A stretch of DNA of 64,000 nt from Neoarius graeffei (GCF_027579695.1 NC_083583.1:19374757-19438756), one strand, 5' to 3'; positions 32,799 to 43,971 are shown, counted from the first letter of the stretch. The notes: generated by a model not told the origin, from the letters alone. Translations and numbers: made by a program.

Positions 32799-33244
32799 AT
32801 CCATACATCTATTATCCATAACTGCTTATCCTGTGCAGGGTCGCGGGCAAACTGGAGCCTATCCCAGCTGACTATGGGCGAGAGGCGGGGTACACCCTGG
32901 ACAAGTTGTCAGGTCATCGCAGGACTGACACATAGAGACAAACAACAACTCACATTCACACCTACAGTCAAGTTAGAGCCACCAATTAGCCTAACCAGCA
33001 TGTCTTTGGACTGTGGGGGAAACCCACGCATTTCGTTGCCTTGTACCTGTGACATGTGCAATGACAAAGTTGAATCTAATCTAATCTAATCTAAACCGGA
33101 GCACCAGGAGGAAACCCACGCAGACACTGGGAGAACATGCAAACTCCACACAGAAAGGCCCCCCATCAGCCGCTGGCCTCAAACCCAGAGCCTTCTTGCT
33201 GTGAGGTGACAGTGCTAACCACTACACCACTGTGCCACCCCCAC
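32799..33244 (-). mobile_element. tRNA-headed SINE, old subfamily, interrupted by a LINE tail
   Basis: Antisense copy bounded by AGTTACC at 32792-32798 and 33247-33253. It is interrupted at about 33024-33094 by an inserted fragment; the SINE resumes with AAACCGGAGCACC. Confidence 0.88.
33029..33094 (+). mobile_element. Very short 5'-truncated LINE tail
   Basis: CATTTCGTTGCCTTGTACCT, then GCAATGACAAAGTTGAATCT and (AATCT)n. This is the 3' end of a CR1/L2/Rex1-type LINE (compare ATTTCATTATACTCTGTGTG...ACAATAAAGG at 5441-5472), about 65 bp long, inside the SINE's GGGGGAAACC|GGAGCACC segment. Confidence 0.75.
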
Positions 33245-33429
33245 ATAGTTACCTTGAAGTCCAATAATGAACTCTAAGGGGTACATTAGTGTACATTGTA
33301 CCTTGGAGGACAGAAATTGACTTCTCATGTACCCCTATTTCTGACAATGTGGGTTGGACCCCCTTTTGCCTTCAGAACTGACTTAATTCTTCATGGCATA
33401 GATTCAACAAAGTGCTGGAAACATTCCTC

Positions 33430-34357
33430 AGAGATTTTGGTCTATATTGACATCATAGCATCATGCAGTTGTTGCAGATTTGTTGGCTGCACATCCCCAA
33501 TGCGAATCTCCCGTTCCACCACATCCCAGAGGTGCTCTATTGAATTGAGACCTGGTGACTGTGGAGGCAGTGAACTCATTGTCATGTTCAGGAAACCAGT
33601 TTGAGATTATCTGAGCTTTGTGACATGGCACATTATCCTGCTGGAAGTCGCCATCAGAAGATGAGTACACTGTAGTCATAAAGGGTTGGACATGGTCAGC
33701 AACAATACTCAGGTAGACTGTGGCATTTCAATGATGTTCAATTGGTACTAAGGGGCTCAAAGTGTGCCAAGAAAATATCCCTCACACCATTACACCATCA
33801 CCACCACCATGAACCGTTGAAACTACAAGGAAGGATGGATCCATGCGTTCATGCTGTTTACGCCAAATTCTGACCCTACCATCTGAATGTCGCAGCAGTA
33901 ATCGAGACTCATCAGACCAGGCAACATTTTTCCAATTTTCTGTTGTCCAATTTTGGTGAGCCCATGTGAATTGTAGCCTCAATTTCCTGTTCTTAGCTAA
34001 CAGGAGTGGCACCTGGTGTGGTCTTCTGCTGCTGTAGCCCATCTGCCTCAAGGTTGGACGTGTTGTATGTTCAGAGATGGTCTTCTGCAGACTTTGGTTG
34101 TCAAGAGTGGTTATTTGAGTTACTGTTGCCTTTCTATCATCTCAAACCAGTCTGGCCATTCTGGCCATTTTCGCCCAGAGAACTGCCACTCACTGGGTAT
34201 TTTCTCTTTTTCGGACTATTCTCTGTAAACCATAGAGATGGTTGTGTGTGAAAATTCCAGTAGATCTGCAGTTTCTGAAATACTCAGACCAGCCCGTCTG
34301 GCACCAACAACCATGCCACATTCAAATCGTCATGTTTAAATGACCTTTCTTCCCCAT
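33430..34357 (-). pseudogene. Tc1-family transposase relic
   Basis: Minus strand, start ATG at 34357 (MGKKGHLN). The HTH region follows (GARRAGLSISETADLLEFS), then RPHQVPLL, the first catalytic WSDESRLLLRHSDGRVRIWR, the second FQQDNVPCHKA and the third SIEHLWDVVERE in another frame. All three catalytic residues are still recognisable, but frameshifts and a stop close to the start make it inactive. Confidence 0.88.
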
Positions 34358-34515
34358 TCTGATGTTTGGTTTGAACTTCAGCAGGTTGTCTTGACTATGT
34401 CTACATGCCTAAATGCATTGAGTTGATGCAGTGCCATTGGCTGATTTTAGATGCTTGTGTTAACAAGCAGCTGAACAGGTGTCCATAATAAAGTGGCCAT
34501 TGAGTGTGTATCATA

Positions 34516-35062
34516 CCCCTTTTCCACCAAATCAGTTCCAGGGCTGGTTCGGGGCCAGTGCTGGTGCTGGTTCACAACTCGTTCAACTTGCGACCCAGCT
34601 GAGAACCAGTTTGCTTTTCCATAGCTCGCAGTGCTAAGGGAAGCCACGTCATTACGTCGCTGTATACGTCAGTTACGTCGCTGTATACGTCAGTTACGTT
34701 GCTACGTTTGCATAAACCTTGGTGCGAATATCGAAGCAAAAACAACACGGAAGAAGCAGCAGCAGCAACAACAACAACAATAATAATAATAATGGATGAC
34801 TTCGTGTTTGTATAGCTGCTGCTTCTCGTCGCTTAAAAATGGCGATCTTTTGTGGTCTTGTTATTGTTGTTGGTCTTAACAACTCCGCCTCCCCCGCTGA
34901 CGTAAGAGGTTCTTTCCTCTAGCCCAGCAGAGAGTTGGTGCTAGCCTGGAACCGGTTTTTCTGGCCCCAGAGCCAGTTCTTTGTCAGTGGAAACAGAAAA
35001 CCCGGTTCCAAACTAAGCACTGGCCCCGAACCAGCCCTGGAACTGCTTTGGTGGAAAAGGGG
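34516..35062. mobile_element. hAT-like MITE, 547 bp, long inverted ends
   Basis: Ends: CCCCTTTTCCACCAAATCAG and TTCCAGGGCTGGTTCGGGGC at the left, with their near complements CCCCGAACCAGCCCTGGAAC and TTTGGTGGAAAAGGGG at the right; about 50 bp each. The interior holds two-and-a-half 23-bp units (CGTCGCTGTATACGTCAGTTA) and a CAG/CAA/TAA trinucleotide run. The target duplication is not clear. Confidence 0.85.
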
Positions 35063-35164
35063 CATCATTGCATGATATCACTTAGGCTATCACTTCACGT
35101 ATCAAGGCTTTTCAGTAGCAAATTAAGTAACAAGGTTACAACCACGGACATTGCAACTTTTTTT

Positions 35165-35265
35165 GGGATGGATTGGTATCCCATTCAGGGTATATTTCTG
35201 CTTCGCACCCAGCATTCCTGGGATAGACTCTGGATCCACCGTAACCATGACCTGAATAAAGTGGT
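35165..35265. repeat. Old L2/SINE-type 3' tail fragment
   Basis: GGATTGGTATCCCATTCAGG and CCTGGGATAGACTCTGGATC follow the pattern of the L2-like tails shared by fish SINEs, but are much diverged from the young family in this window. Confidence 0.5.
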
Positions 35266-35519
35266 TTCTGAATATAATGTGATTATTTTGAAAAGATTTT
35301 TCAGTTCATTCTGATGCCAAGAAATATGGTGAAAGGCCATTTCTTGCACCTTTATTTGTAAGAATGTAGACTAGCTTCCTCGCGACTTGGAAGTCTTATT
35401 GAAAGACAAGGTTCTACCTTGAACTTTTAAGCGCTAACTGAAAAAAAAAAAAGAGTCTCGGAAGCTAGATGTAGAGTCTCCAATAAAAGTATCACCATTA
35501 ATAAAGCTATTTATTAATC

Positions 35520-36180
35520 AATTAATTTGCATAAAATCTTGGGCAGGCACGTGCCATCCATACTAAAATCAACTGGCATGACGCTTCTGATTACAAGGCC
35601 ACATAAAAGGAGAGTAAATCTGATGAAAGACCCCCTGTGGTGGTTTTGGTTTGGGGCGAGTAAAGCCCCCTCCCATCTCACTCAGCACTCTGAAATGAAG
35701 CTCTGTGTTTTTATCAGCAAGCGAGTGCTGAATCTGGCGAACTCGACCCTTATCTCTCGCTAAAGCCAATCAGTGCTGGCTGTGTGAGCAGTCTGGCCTG
35801 ATCTGCACCTGGCCTCGCAGGGGCCTCCTGATTAGCAGAGGTCACAAGGCGATGGCGAAATGAACTAAAGCAGGCCAAGCCACCTACCCCAACCCCCAAT
35901 TCTCTGCTCCGCCTCTGCCCCCTTCGGCAAAGAGCAACATGCTCCAGTCTTCAAAACAAACACACACACACACACACTTGCATGCACACGCACAAGGCCT
36001 TTGGGGCTGTATCTGTGCTCGTCAGATTGCACTGCTGATAATGGTCATGGAAAAGACCCTAAGCAACAGCAGAAAGTGAGTGTGTTTGTAATCAGGATCT
36101 TTGGGGACAGTTTTTATTAATGAGAAATGAAAAGAAGAGCCTGATATTCATTTACATTACAGACTGGCATTCACTGATAT
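35520..36180. other. Repeat-poor, GC-balanced block; possible regulatory DNA
   Basis: No mobile-element signature except a short (CA)n at about 35963-35978. Much higher complexity and GC than its surroundings, no supported ORF. Candidate conserved non-coding element. Confidence 0.35.
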
Positions 36181-36320
36181 TCTGTAGATTCACATACAAT
36201 ATTTACTACAGTCAGAGCCTTCAAGCTGATATGAGCTCGTAACTTCTGTAAGATAAGAACACAAAACAGCAGAGATATCTATAGCTCTCTCTCTCGCACG
36301 TTTTATGTATATATATATAT

Positions 36321-36690
36321 GGCAGCACGGTGGTGTAGTGGTTAGCGCTGTCTCCTCACAGCAAGAAGATCCGGGTTCGAGCCCTGTGACCGGCGAGGGC
36401 CTTTCTGTGTGGAGTTTGCATGTTCTCCCCATGTCCACGTGGGTTTCCTCCGGGTGCTCCGGTTTCCCCCACAGTCCAAAGACATGCAGGTTAGGTTAAC
36501 TGGTGACTCTAAATTGACCGTAGGTGTGAATGTGAGTGTGAATGGTTGTCTGTGTCTATGTGTCAGCCCTGTGATGACCTGGCGACTTGTTCAGGGTGTA
36601 CCCCGCCTTTCGCCCGTAGTCAGCTGGGATAGGCTCCAGCTTGCCTGCGACCCTGTAGAACAGGATAAAGCGGCTAGAGATAATGAGATG
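36321..36690 (+). mobile_element. tRNA-headed SINE, young subfamily, in a (TA)n tract
   Basis: Full-length: head GGCAGCACGGTGGTGTAGTG, tail GATAATGAGATG. ATATATATAT on both sides is consistent with a target duplication within a (TA)n microsatellite. Confidence 0.93.
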
Positions 36691-36716
36691 ATATATATAT
36701 GTGTGTGTGTGTGTGT

Positions 36717-37246
36717 ACCCTTCAAAGGTTTGGGCATACCTTCTAATTCTATGTTTCTTCTTTATTTTTATTAATTAAGAGACACTTCATACCTTAAAGT
36801 AATGATGGATGCCATTTCTCTTTACTTAGTTGAGCGGTTCTTGACATAATATGGATGACTACAGTTGTGGTGTTGAATAGGGCTATTTACTGTATTTTTA
36901 TTATTTACTATTTACTATTTGGTCTCATATGCATTAAGAAGGCAAGAAATTGCACTAATTAACTTTTGACGAGGCACAGTGGTTAATTGAAAAGCATTCC
37001 AGGTGACTACGTCATGAAACTGGTTAAGATAATGACAATCTTGTAACGTTTGCTACTTTGAAGAATCTAAAATATGAAACCTTTTTTTAAACACTTTTTT
37101 ATTTACCACATAATTCCATGTGTGTTCCAGATGTTATTTCATAGTTTTGATGTCAACAGTATTAGTCTACAATGTAGAAAATAGTCAAAATACAGAAAAA
37201 AAACCCCTGTGAATGAGTAGGGGTGTACAAACTTTTGATTTGTATT
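36717..37246. mobile_element. Tc1/mariner-like MITE, 530 bp
   Basis: Left end CCCTTCAAAGGTTTGGGCAT and right end AGGGGTGTACAAACTTTTGA are imperfect inverted repeats of the kind found in fish Tc1/mariner MITEs, with TA at the borders. No coding remnant. Confidence 0.6.
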
Positions 37247-37284
37247 GTATTGTGTATTATATATAAAATAAAAAAATTTGTAAT

Positions 37285-37640
37285 TTTGAACTGGTTCGCC
37301 ATTTTGACAACGCGCGTCTAGTCAGCGGGAAAACACTGGGTGTGACATCATCAGAGTGAAATATCAGGAAATATGTCCCTCAGATGTATTTCGTATCAAA
37401 AATGTGAGTTTTTCAATACGAGAAGTTAAACTTCATATCTTCAAGCCAACGTGTGATTTTCTTTTTATTATATCGACACATTCACAAACAAAAAGTACCC
37501 AAATTTATCAAAACAATTCATCGATTTCCTCACGAGTGACATATCGAGATTTATATCATGGTTTTGGTTCTCCATGTCCCAGATGTAGCTCATATGAAAA
37601 ATACGAGTGGTGTATTTCCAAGTAAAACACTAGTGTGTGT
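37285..37640. repeat. Interspersed repeat module B (copy 2, inverted), with part of module C
   Basis: CAAAATTACA-type edge, then GGTTCGCCATTTTGACAACG and GTCTAGTCAGCGGGAAAACA, matching the complement of 6340-6410 and 51285-51340. It then matches the complement of 1243-1500 through to AATACGAGTGGTGTATTTCC. A (GT)n run ends it. Confidence 0.75.
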
Positions 37641-37679
37641 GTGTGTGTGTGTGTGTGTATACATATTTATATATATATT

Positions 37680-38380
37680 TTCACACATACACACGTTCTG
37701 ACAATTTAGAAAGGTGTGAGGTCTGTTTTCTAACTCTTTATCACTTTATTCACACCTGCTGAAAGTCAAGACCACTTTAAACGCTTCTCTTAAAAGGTTC
37801 CCACCCCAACACACACCTTTTTAAAAAGGTCCCCCATCCCCAAACACCTCACTAACACAAGCCCCTCTCAGGTTTCGGCCCTGCATTAATGTGTCAAGGC
37901 CACACCCAGCGGTAAGCCAGGTGAGCCTGGTGTTAGCTGGTTTTTTTTTTTTGTGTGTGTGTGTGTGTGTGTGTGCTGGGGGGGACATGAAGTTAGATAC
38001 ATCAGAATATGAGGTAAACAGCTCAGCTCTGATTCCATCTCAAATCTGTTTCTTCTTCGTTTCTTCTTTCCACTCACAAACAACACATTTTATAATGTTA
38101 TATTTCAATGACTGTTTACTATCGAGTTTTATATTTATCACTTTGGGGGGAAAAAATAACCTGAGAGTATATCTAGAAAGATTTGTCTCAAGAAGTACTA
38201 ACTACTGTACTTAATTACTCCTTATTCGTACGTGTCTTTCCTTTTTTTTCCATGTCACAAAAGATAGCATACATTTCATAATGTGATTAAAATTAGTGTG
38301 TACTAGTGTCTTTTTAGCTCAGGAGAAAGAAAAACCCCTAGATATAATAGCAAGCATGATATCCCCCCAATATTACATAT
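37680..38380. other. Intergenic, nothing specific recognised
   Basis: Contains a T run and (GT)n near 37940-37975 and otherwise unclassified AT-rich DNA. Confidence 0.4.
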
Positions 38381-39035
38381 TATACATACAGGCCGCTTTT
38401 TCCATGGAATAAAAACATGACGTGTTAAAAACAAATATTCCTTTCTTGTGGGTTTACTGATTGCATGCAATATTGTTATCATATCGCTTATCCTCCATGT
38501 ATTATGCCACTCTCCCCAATGGAGAATGTGCGTGCAATATCGTTACAATATTGCACATTGTTAAGACAACATGACGTCACATGTCAGAGCTCATGTGAAG
38601 CTCTAATGACAAAACTTTTCTGCTGCACATGTGCACAATCATTTCTTTGTCGGCTGGGAGAGAGAGAAGACTAGGCTAATTCAGTGCTCGGTTTAAGCAC
38701 TAAATAAATAAACTGAAACTAAAGACATGCTGAACACCCGAAAGGCTACCAAAACTTCATTATCTCTTCTTCCTGCACATTTCCAAGAGAAAAACAGACC
38801 AACGGACATCGAAAAACTGGAAAAGAGACACATTGGAGATGTAAAACTTCTGTGCTAGCGAGCAACTGTGACAGTTTGTAAACAAACATGGCCGCCAGGT
38901 TTGCGTCATTAAAAGTGGAAGATTCTGAGAAATTTTGGCTGCCAGGTCGCTCCCTTGTGTGTAGTTGTCGATGCTGATTTTGAAAGTAACTAAGTAAATT
39001 ACACAGGGATAATAATAATAATAATAATAATAATA

Positions 39036-39428
39036 GGCGGCACGGTGGTGTAGTGGTTAGCGCTGTCGCCTCACAGCAAGAAGGTCCGGGTTCGAGCCCC
39101 ATGGCCGGCGAGGGCCTTTCTGTGCAGAGTTTGCATGTTCTCCCCGTGTCCGCGTGGGTTTCCTCCGGGTGCTCCGGGTGCTCCGGTTTCCCCCACAGTC
39201 CAAAGACATGCAGGTTAGGTTAACTGGTGACTCTAAATTGACCGTAGGTGTGAATGTGAGTGTGAATGGTTGTCTGTGTCTATGTGTCAGCCCTGTGATG
39301 ACCTGGCGACTTGTCCAGGGTGTACCCCGCCTTTCGCCTGTAGTCAGCTGGGATAGGCTCCAGCTTGCCTGCGACCCTGTAGAACAAGATAAAGCGGCTA
39401 GAGATAATGAGATGAGATGAGATGAGAT
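39036..39428 (+). mobile_element. tRNA-headed SINE, young subfamily
   Basis: Inserted in an (ATA)n tract, which is on both sides. It carries a private 9-bp duplication (GGTGCTCCGGGTGCTCCGG at about 39168). Confidence 0.95.
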
Positions 39429-39492
39429 AATAATAATAATAATAATATTTGGCTTGACTGCACTAACATTGGCCTGTGCTAACACTAGACCA

Positions 39493-39850
39493 GCTAGAAG
39501 GTGTAATGTAGAATGTGTAGCACCGAGTCGTGGGTAAGTTCGCTTTGGCCTTCGCTAATGCTACTGCTGAATGCTATGCCGGCTAGAAGGTAACTGGACT
39601 GCCACGCTAACAGCACCAAGTCGCAAGTAAGCTGGCATTGGCCTTCGCTAATGCTACTGCTGAAGGCTACACCAGCTAGAAGGTAACTGGACTGTCGCGC
39701 TAACAGCACCGAATCGCAGATAAGCTCGCATTGGCTTTCGCTAACACTGCTGCTGAATGCTACACTGGGTAGAAGGTAACTGGACTGCCACGCTAACAGT
39801 ACCGAGTCACAGGTAAGCTCACGTTGGCCTTCAAGAATGCTGATATGAAG
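39493..39850. repeat. Minisatellite, ~92-bp unit, four copies
   Basis: GCTAGAAGGT or a near match starts at 39493, 39582, 39675 and 39767 (spacing 89, 93, 92). Each unit contains CACGCTAACAGCACCGAGTC and CTTCGCTAATGCTACTGCTG. One unit only is present in the paralogous block near 5565-5660. Confidence 0.88.
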
Positions 39851-40002
39851 AGAGTGTGTATGTATAATAATACTTTTGGCTGGCTTTTTTTCATGGTCGA
39901 TCAGATGTATTCCATTCAGCTAGTATGAAACTGAACTCGTCTTCAACCCATTCAATATTATGCTAGCTGAATGGAATATATCTGATATACCACTCAAAGC
40001 CA

Positions 40003-40358
40003 TTCATCCATTATCCGTAACCGCTTATCCTGTGCAGAGTTGCAGGCAAGCTGGAGCCTATCCCAGCTGACTATGGGCGAGAGGCAGGGTACACCCTGGA
40101 CAAGTCACCAGATCATCGCAGGGCTGATACATAGAGACACACAACCATTCACACTCACACCTATGGTCAATTTAGAGCCACCCATTAACCTAACCTGCAT
40201 GTCTTTGGGGGAAACCGGAGCACCTGGAGGAAATCCACGTAGACAAGAGGAGAACATGCAAACCCCACACAGAAAGGCCCTTGTCGGCCGCTGGGCTCGA
40301 ACCCAGGACCTTCTTGCTGTGAGGCGATGGTGCTAACCACTACACCACCGTTCCACCC
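40003..40358 (-). mobile_element. tRNA-headed SINE, old subfamily
   Basis: CCACTCAAAGCCA at 39990-40002 and 40359-40371, a perfect 13-bp target duplication, although the copy is of the older GGAT-tail type. Inserted in the end of the composite repeat. Confidence 0.95.
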
Positions 40359-40399
40359 CCACTCAAAGCCAGCCAATAATATTTAAATGTTACATATGC

Positions 40400-41740
40400 T
40401 CAAACTAGCTGTGAAATCAATTTCACCAATTGGCGATTAATGTGACATGATTGTTAAATGATACTCAGATTTGGGGATTTTCTTCAGCACCATTTGCTCT
40501 TTTGCTATGTCTGTAATATATTAACATCCTAAATCATATCCTATAAAAGACATGAATCGAAAAGAGATATTTTTGAACTAGGGCGGTGAGGGGTGGTCGT
40601 GTTGGGGCATACCCTTGTCCTGTATCACTTTCAAATCAAGCTCTGGTTTCATCTAACTGTTTTCGACAGCTGTGTATTTAAAGGACATTTTGTATCATGT
40701 AAACCAAATGACCTACAAGGGGATATTGTTTCGTGGTACTGTTTCATGCAATATATCACACTTGGTAAAGCCCAGGGCATATCTGGAGATGGTGAAATAT
40801 ATTGCCTAGGTGTAAGTTATATGAAGTTGATTGAATCAGGCTGCAGAAGGAGAGTTCAGTGTAGCGAGCTTATTGCTTTCTCAAATGAGCTTCTGTCATG
40901 AAAACTGTAATCTGTAAAGATTACACAGGCTTAAGCCTTACGCGTATGTCCAATCTGTTCGACTCACAACGTCAACGTTTGATCTACATGCTGAGCTGCT
41001 TTAGTTTTATTACAGAGGAAGACTTTAAATATGCCGTGCCTTTCGGAAAACAAAGGCACCCTCGTAATGTCGCCTGTTTGAAGGGCAAAAATGACAGCAC
41101 AGAGATCTATGCCTTATTTAACCGCAAGCGTTTCTTATAGCTTTGCTCCTCACAAACCGCATTTCCACCTGAGTTCCCGACCATTCTCAGATTTTCATTT
41201 GGCCCCTCAACCCTGATCCAATCTGCCACCTGAGAGAGGCCATGAAAACAAGCTGTCGTGTAAGGCTATGAAGTGGTTTACAGTCTGCTATTATGCAAGG
41301 ATCCTGCGCAGGAGCTTCCTGGATACGGAAAGCTAATGTTTAACAAGGGGCGCATGAAACCTTTTGGCAGATGACCCGTAACGGTGAATGAATCAGGGCT
41401 GGGACTGTACGCAGGTGTTCGGTGCCCTGCGCCTGGCTGGGATGGAGGGGGTGGGGTGAGGTAAGGTGGATTTAGAGCGGCTCCTCTAGGACTCCGTGGC
41501 ATTTGCATAGATAAACCTTCCTCTTTTGATGCGCAATAGTTAAAGTGCTGAAAGAACAGACACCACCTATGAGATGAGAGCAGGAGATTAGATAAGAGAA
41601 CACTGGAAAGCAGGCTGACTGTCAATACTGCAGACGGACGGTCCAAAGGAGAGCGATCGTACTTACAGAATCATGATAGACAACTTATTCATTAGCTACT
41701 GATTTGCAACAAAACAACATGATAATGATGATGATGATGA
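40400..41740. other. Repeat-poor intergenic block, candidate regulatory DNA
   Basis: No transposon signature for about 1.3 kb. The part 41150-41650 is complex and GC-balanced and contains an octamer-like site (ATTTGCAT at 41501) next to AGATAA motifs. No supported ORF. Function inferred from composition only. Confidence 0.35.
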
Positions 41741-41907
41741 TCAGTGCCGTATTAAGCCAATGCGGTGCCCCTGGGCACTATACCTCAAGTGCCCACCACC
41801 ACCACCCTGCGCGCACACTCACAAACCTGGCCCTTTGCTGTCAAAAATAGTAGCATATACATAAACAATAGTACACATAAACAAGGTCATTCTTCCTCAT
41901 TGAAAAT

Positions 41908-42252
41908 TTATTCACCATGGTGTGAACTGATCTCTACCTGGCTTAAAGTGGCTTCGCACATATCCTCCTCCCTGGGGTCTCCCTCGCTCCCATCTTCCTC
42001 AAGGGGATCCTTGTCGTCGCCGACCCCTCGGCTAACACTGGCTGTGGTTGTAGCATCTCCCCGGCTAGTGCTAGCAGGGCCATCTCCCTGACTAGCGTCG
42101 CTGATTTCACTAGCTTCGGCTTCAGCGCTGGTAGTGACAGCAGTTGTCGATGTTTTTATAAAAAAACGATCTAACACTGGAACATTTTTAATTGCAGCTA
42201 CACACCTGGAGTCTTTCTCTTTTTTTAATTTTCTGTTCGCACAACCACTCAA
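41908..42252 (-). CDS. hAT transposase N-terminal exon, 114 codons
   Basis: Starts MSGCANRKLKKEKDSRCVAA then VPVLDRFFIKTS, the usual opening of ZMYM1-like/TTF hAT transposases (short basic stretch, then PxLDxFF). It continues as a low-complexity Ser/Thr/Ala and acidic linker and stops. The zinc finger and catalytic region are absent, so this is an exon left in a deletion derivative, not a functional transposase. Confidence 0.6.
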   Translation of the reverse strand: MSGCANRKLKKEKDSRCVAAIKNVPVLDRFFIKTSTTAVTTSAEAEASEISDASQGDGPASTSRGDATTTASVSRGVGDDKDPLEEDGSEGDPREEDMCEATLSQVEISSHHGE

Positions 42253-42256
42253 TTGA

Positions 42257-42634
42257 TCTCATCTCATCTCATTATCTCTAGCTGCTTTATCCTGTTCTAC
42301 AGGGTCGCAGGCAAGCTGGAGCCTATCCCAGCTGACTACGGGCGAAAGGCGGGGTACACCCTGGACAAGTCGCCAGGTCATCACAGGGCTGACACATAGA
42401 CACAGACAACCATTCACACTCACATTCACACCTACGGTCAATTTAGAGTCACCAGTTAACCTAACCTGCATGTCTTTGGACTGTGGGGGAAACCGGAGCA
42501 CCCGGAGGAAACCCACGCGGACACGGGGAGAACATGCAAACTCCGCACAGAAAGGCCCTCACCGGCCACGGGGCTCGAACCTGGACCTTCTTGCTGTGAG
42601 GCGACAGCGCTAACCACTACACCACCGTGCCGCC
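42257..42634 (-). mobile_element. tRNA-headed SINE, young subfamily
   Basis: Full-length antisense copy with complete TCTCATCTCATCTCATTATC tail and intact A and B boxes. Confidence 0.95.
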
Positions 42635-42819
42635 ATAATGAATTATATATGACTATTTAACAATATCAAGTGTATAACCATTTTAAGTGTACAAACATTC
42701 ACGAAAAATATTTTTAAAGTTTCTGTCATGTGGTGCCCCCCCACTGGCTGTGAGTGGTTAGTGCCCCTGGGCACTGTGCCGCAGGCCCATATAGTTAATC
42801 TGGCCTTGATGATGATGAT

Positions 42820-43370
42820 GATGATGAACTTTTTGACACATAACTCCCTCCCTCCCTCCCTCCCTCCCTCGCTCTTAAACTGCCAAACTGGTGTAATGAT
42901 TAGAGTTTTTAAAAAATCTTGGGCTCAAAACAGAAAGAGGAAGCTTGCACAGATCACAGGCCTACAGTGAAAGTATGCTGGGATTTTCATATTTCTTATA
43001 TTTAAAAAAATCACGCTTAGATTAGAAAGATATCAGGAATCTGAACAGATTCAGCTTCTCATGTGTGAACTTTATTTTTTAACTTTTTGTATGAAAAATG
43101 GCGCTGAAATTTTAACTTAAAACGCTGAATAAAATTAAGAACGACAATTCATGACAAAAACACTGTGCAAGATATAAAACCGTAAAAGATGCACCTTGGA
43201 ACCTTTTTTGCAGAGGTTATTACACATGAATGAGTCCTAACCCCAATTTCAACATGAACTGGGAATGCGAGACAATACTGGAAGGGTGCAACTGCGAGTG
43301 TGTGAACTGCTAATTCAAACTGATATAAAACAACACTGCTTTAACTTCACTCTCACTTTCACATCACTTT
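42820..43370. other. Intergenic; (CCTC)n at 42847-42870, otherwise nothing recognised
   Basis: A short CCTC microsatellite, then AT-rich DNA with no element ends. Confidence 0.5.
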
Positions 43371-43375
43371 TAGTA

Positions 43376-43482
43376 ACTGCTTTATCCTGGTCAGGGTCAT
43401 GATGGATCTGGAGCCTGCCATGGGAACACTGGGCATAAAGTGGGAACATGCTGATGGGGCATCAGTTCATCACAGGGCATTG
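43376..43482. repeat. Old L2/SINE-type 3' tail fragment
   Basis: AACTGCTTTATCCTGGTCAG then GGATCTGGAGCCTGCCATGG and TCATCACAGGGCA: a diverged relative of the SINE tail (antisense), probably from another L2-tailed family. Confidence 0.6.
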
Positions 43483-43595
43483 CTTTAACCTCATTTTAAC
43501 CCGAAAGGTTTATTTTTAAACTGTTATAATTGTATTATTGCTATTACTGCTCTTGCTATATTGCTACTACTACTACTACTACTAATCCCTCCATC

Positions 43596-43971
43596 TGGGC
43601 GGCACGGTGGTGTAGTGGTTAGCGCCGTTGCCTCACAGCAAGAAGGTCCGGGTTCGAGCCCTGTGGCCGACGAGGGCCTTTCTGTGCGGAGTTTGCATGT
43701 TCTCCCCGTGTCCGCGTGGGTTTCCTCCGGGTGCTCCGGTTTCCCCCACCGTCCAAAGACATGCAGGTTAGGTTAACTGGTGACTCTAAATTGACCGTAG
43801 GTGTGAATGTGAGTGTGAATGGTTGTCTGTGTCTATGTGTCAGCCCTGTGATGACCTGGCGACTTGTCCAGGGTGTACCCCGCCTTTCGCCCGTAGTCAG
43901 CTGGGATAGGCTCCAGCTTGCCTGCGACCCTGTACAACAGGATAAAGCGGCTAGAGATGAGATCAGATGAG
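43596..43971 (+). mobile_element. tRNA-headed SINE, young subfamily (right arm partner at 43972)
   Basis: ATCCCTCCATC at 43585-43595 and 43972-43982 is a perfect 11-bp target duplication. The right duplicate is part of the tail of the antisense SINE that follows, so this copy jumped into the end of an older SINE. Confidence 0.95.

Larger units (their letters stand above)
32648..34508 (-). mobile_element. Tc1-like element with inserted MITE and SINE
   Basis: Inverted ends CACTCACTGGCCACCTTATT at 32648 and AATAAAGTGGCCATTGAGTG ending at 34508, each next to TA (32646-32647 and 34509/34510). About 600 bp from about 32690 to 33330 is foreign: a small element with GGTACA-type ends holding a SINE. 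Confidence 0.9.
38390..39991 (-). repeat. Large composite repeat (inverted copy of the 5.5-6.3 kb block) with minisatellite and hairpin
   Basis: Minus strand order: hairpin module A (39895-39991), CATACACACTCTCTTCATAT, ~92-bp tandem repeats, a young SINE (39036-39428), then the AATTGTCACAG / TTTGGTAGCC / GATAAGCGATATG block to about 38395. This is the same order seen on the plus strand from 1531 through 6300, where a LINE interrupts it. It gives the uninterrupted version of that site. Confidence 0.8.
41742..42808 (-). mobile_element. hAT-like non-autonomous element with N-terminal exon
   Basis: Ends CAGTGCCGTATTAAGCCAAT and the complement of CAAGGCCAGATTAACTATAT; inner GTGCCCCTGGGCACT motifs near both ends (41765, 42761). 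Flanked by (ATG)n on both sides, so the 8-bp duplication ATGATGAT cannot be told from the microsatellite. It contains a young SINE and a minus-strand ORF. Confidence 0.7.

Noticed and set aside
39493..39850. CRISPR-like array (regular ~92-bp periodicity)
   Set aside because: The whole unit repeats, with no unique spacers, in a vertebrate genome; it is a minisatellite.
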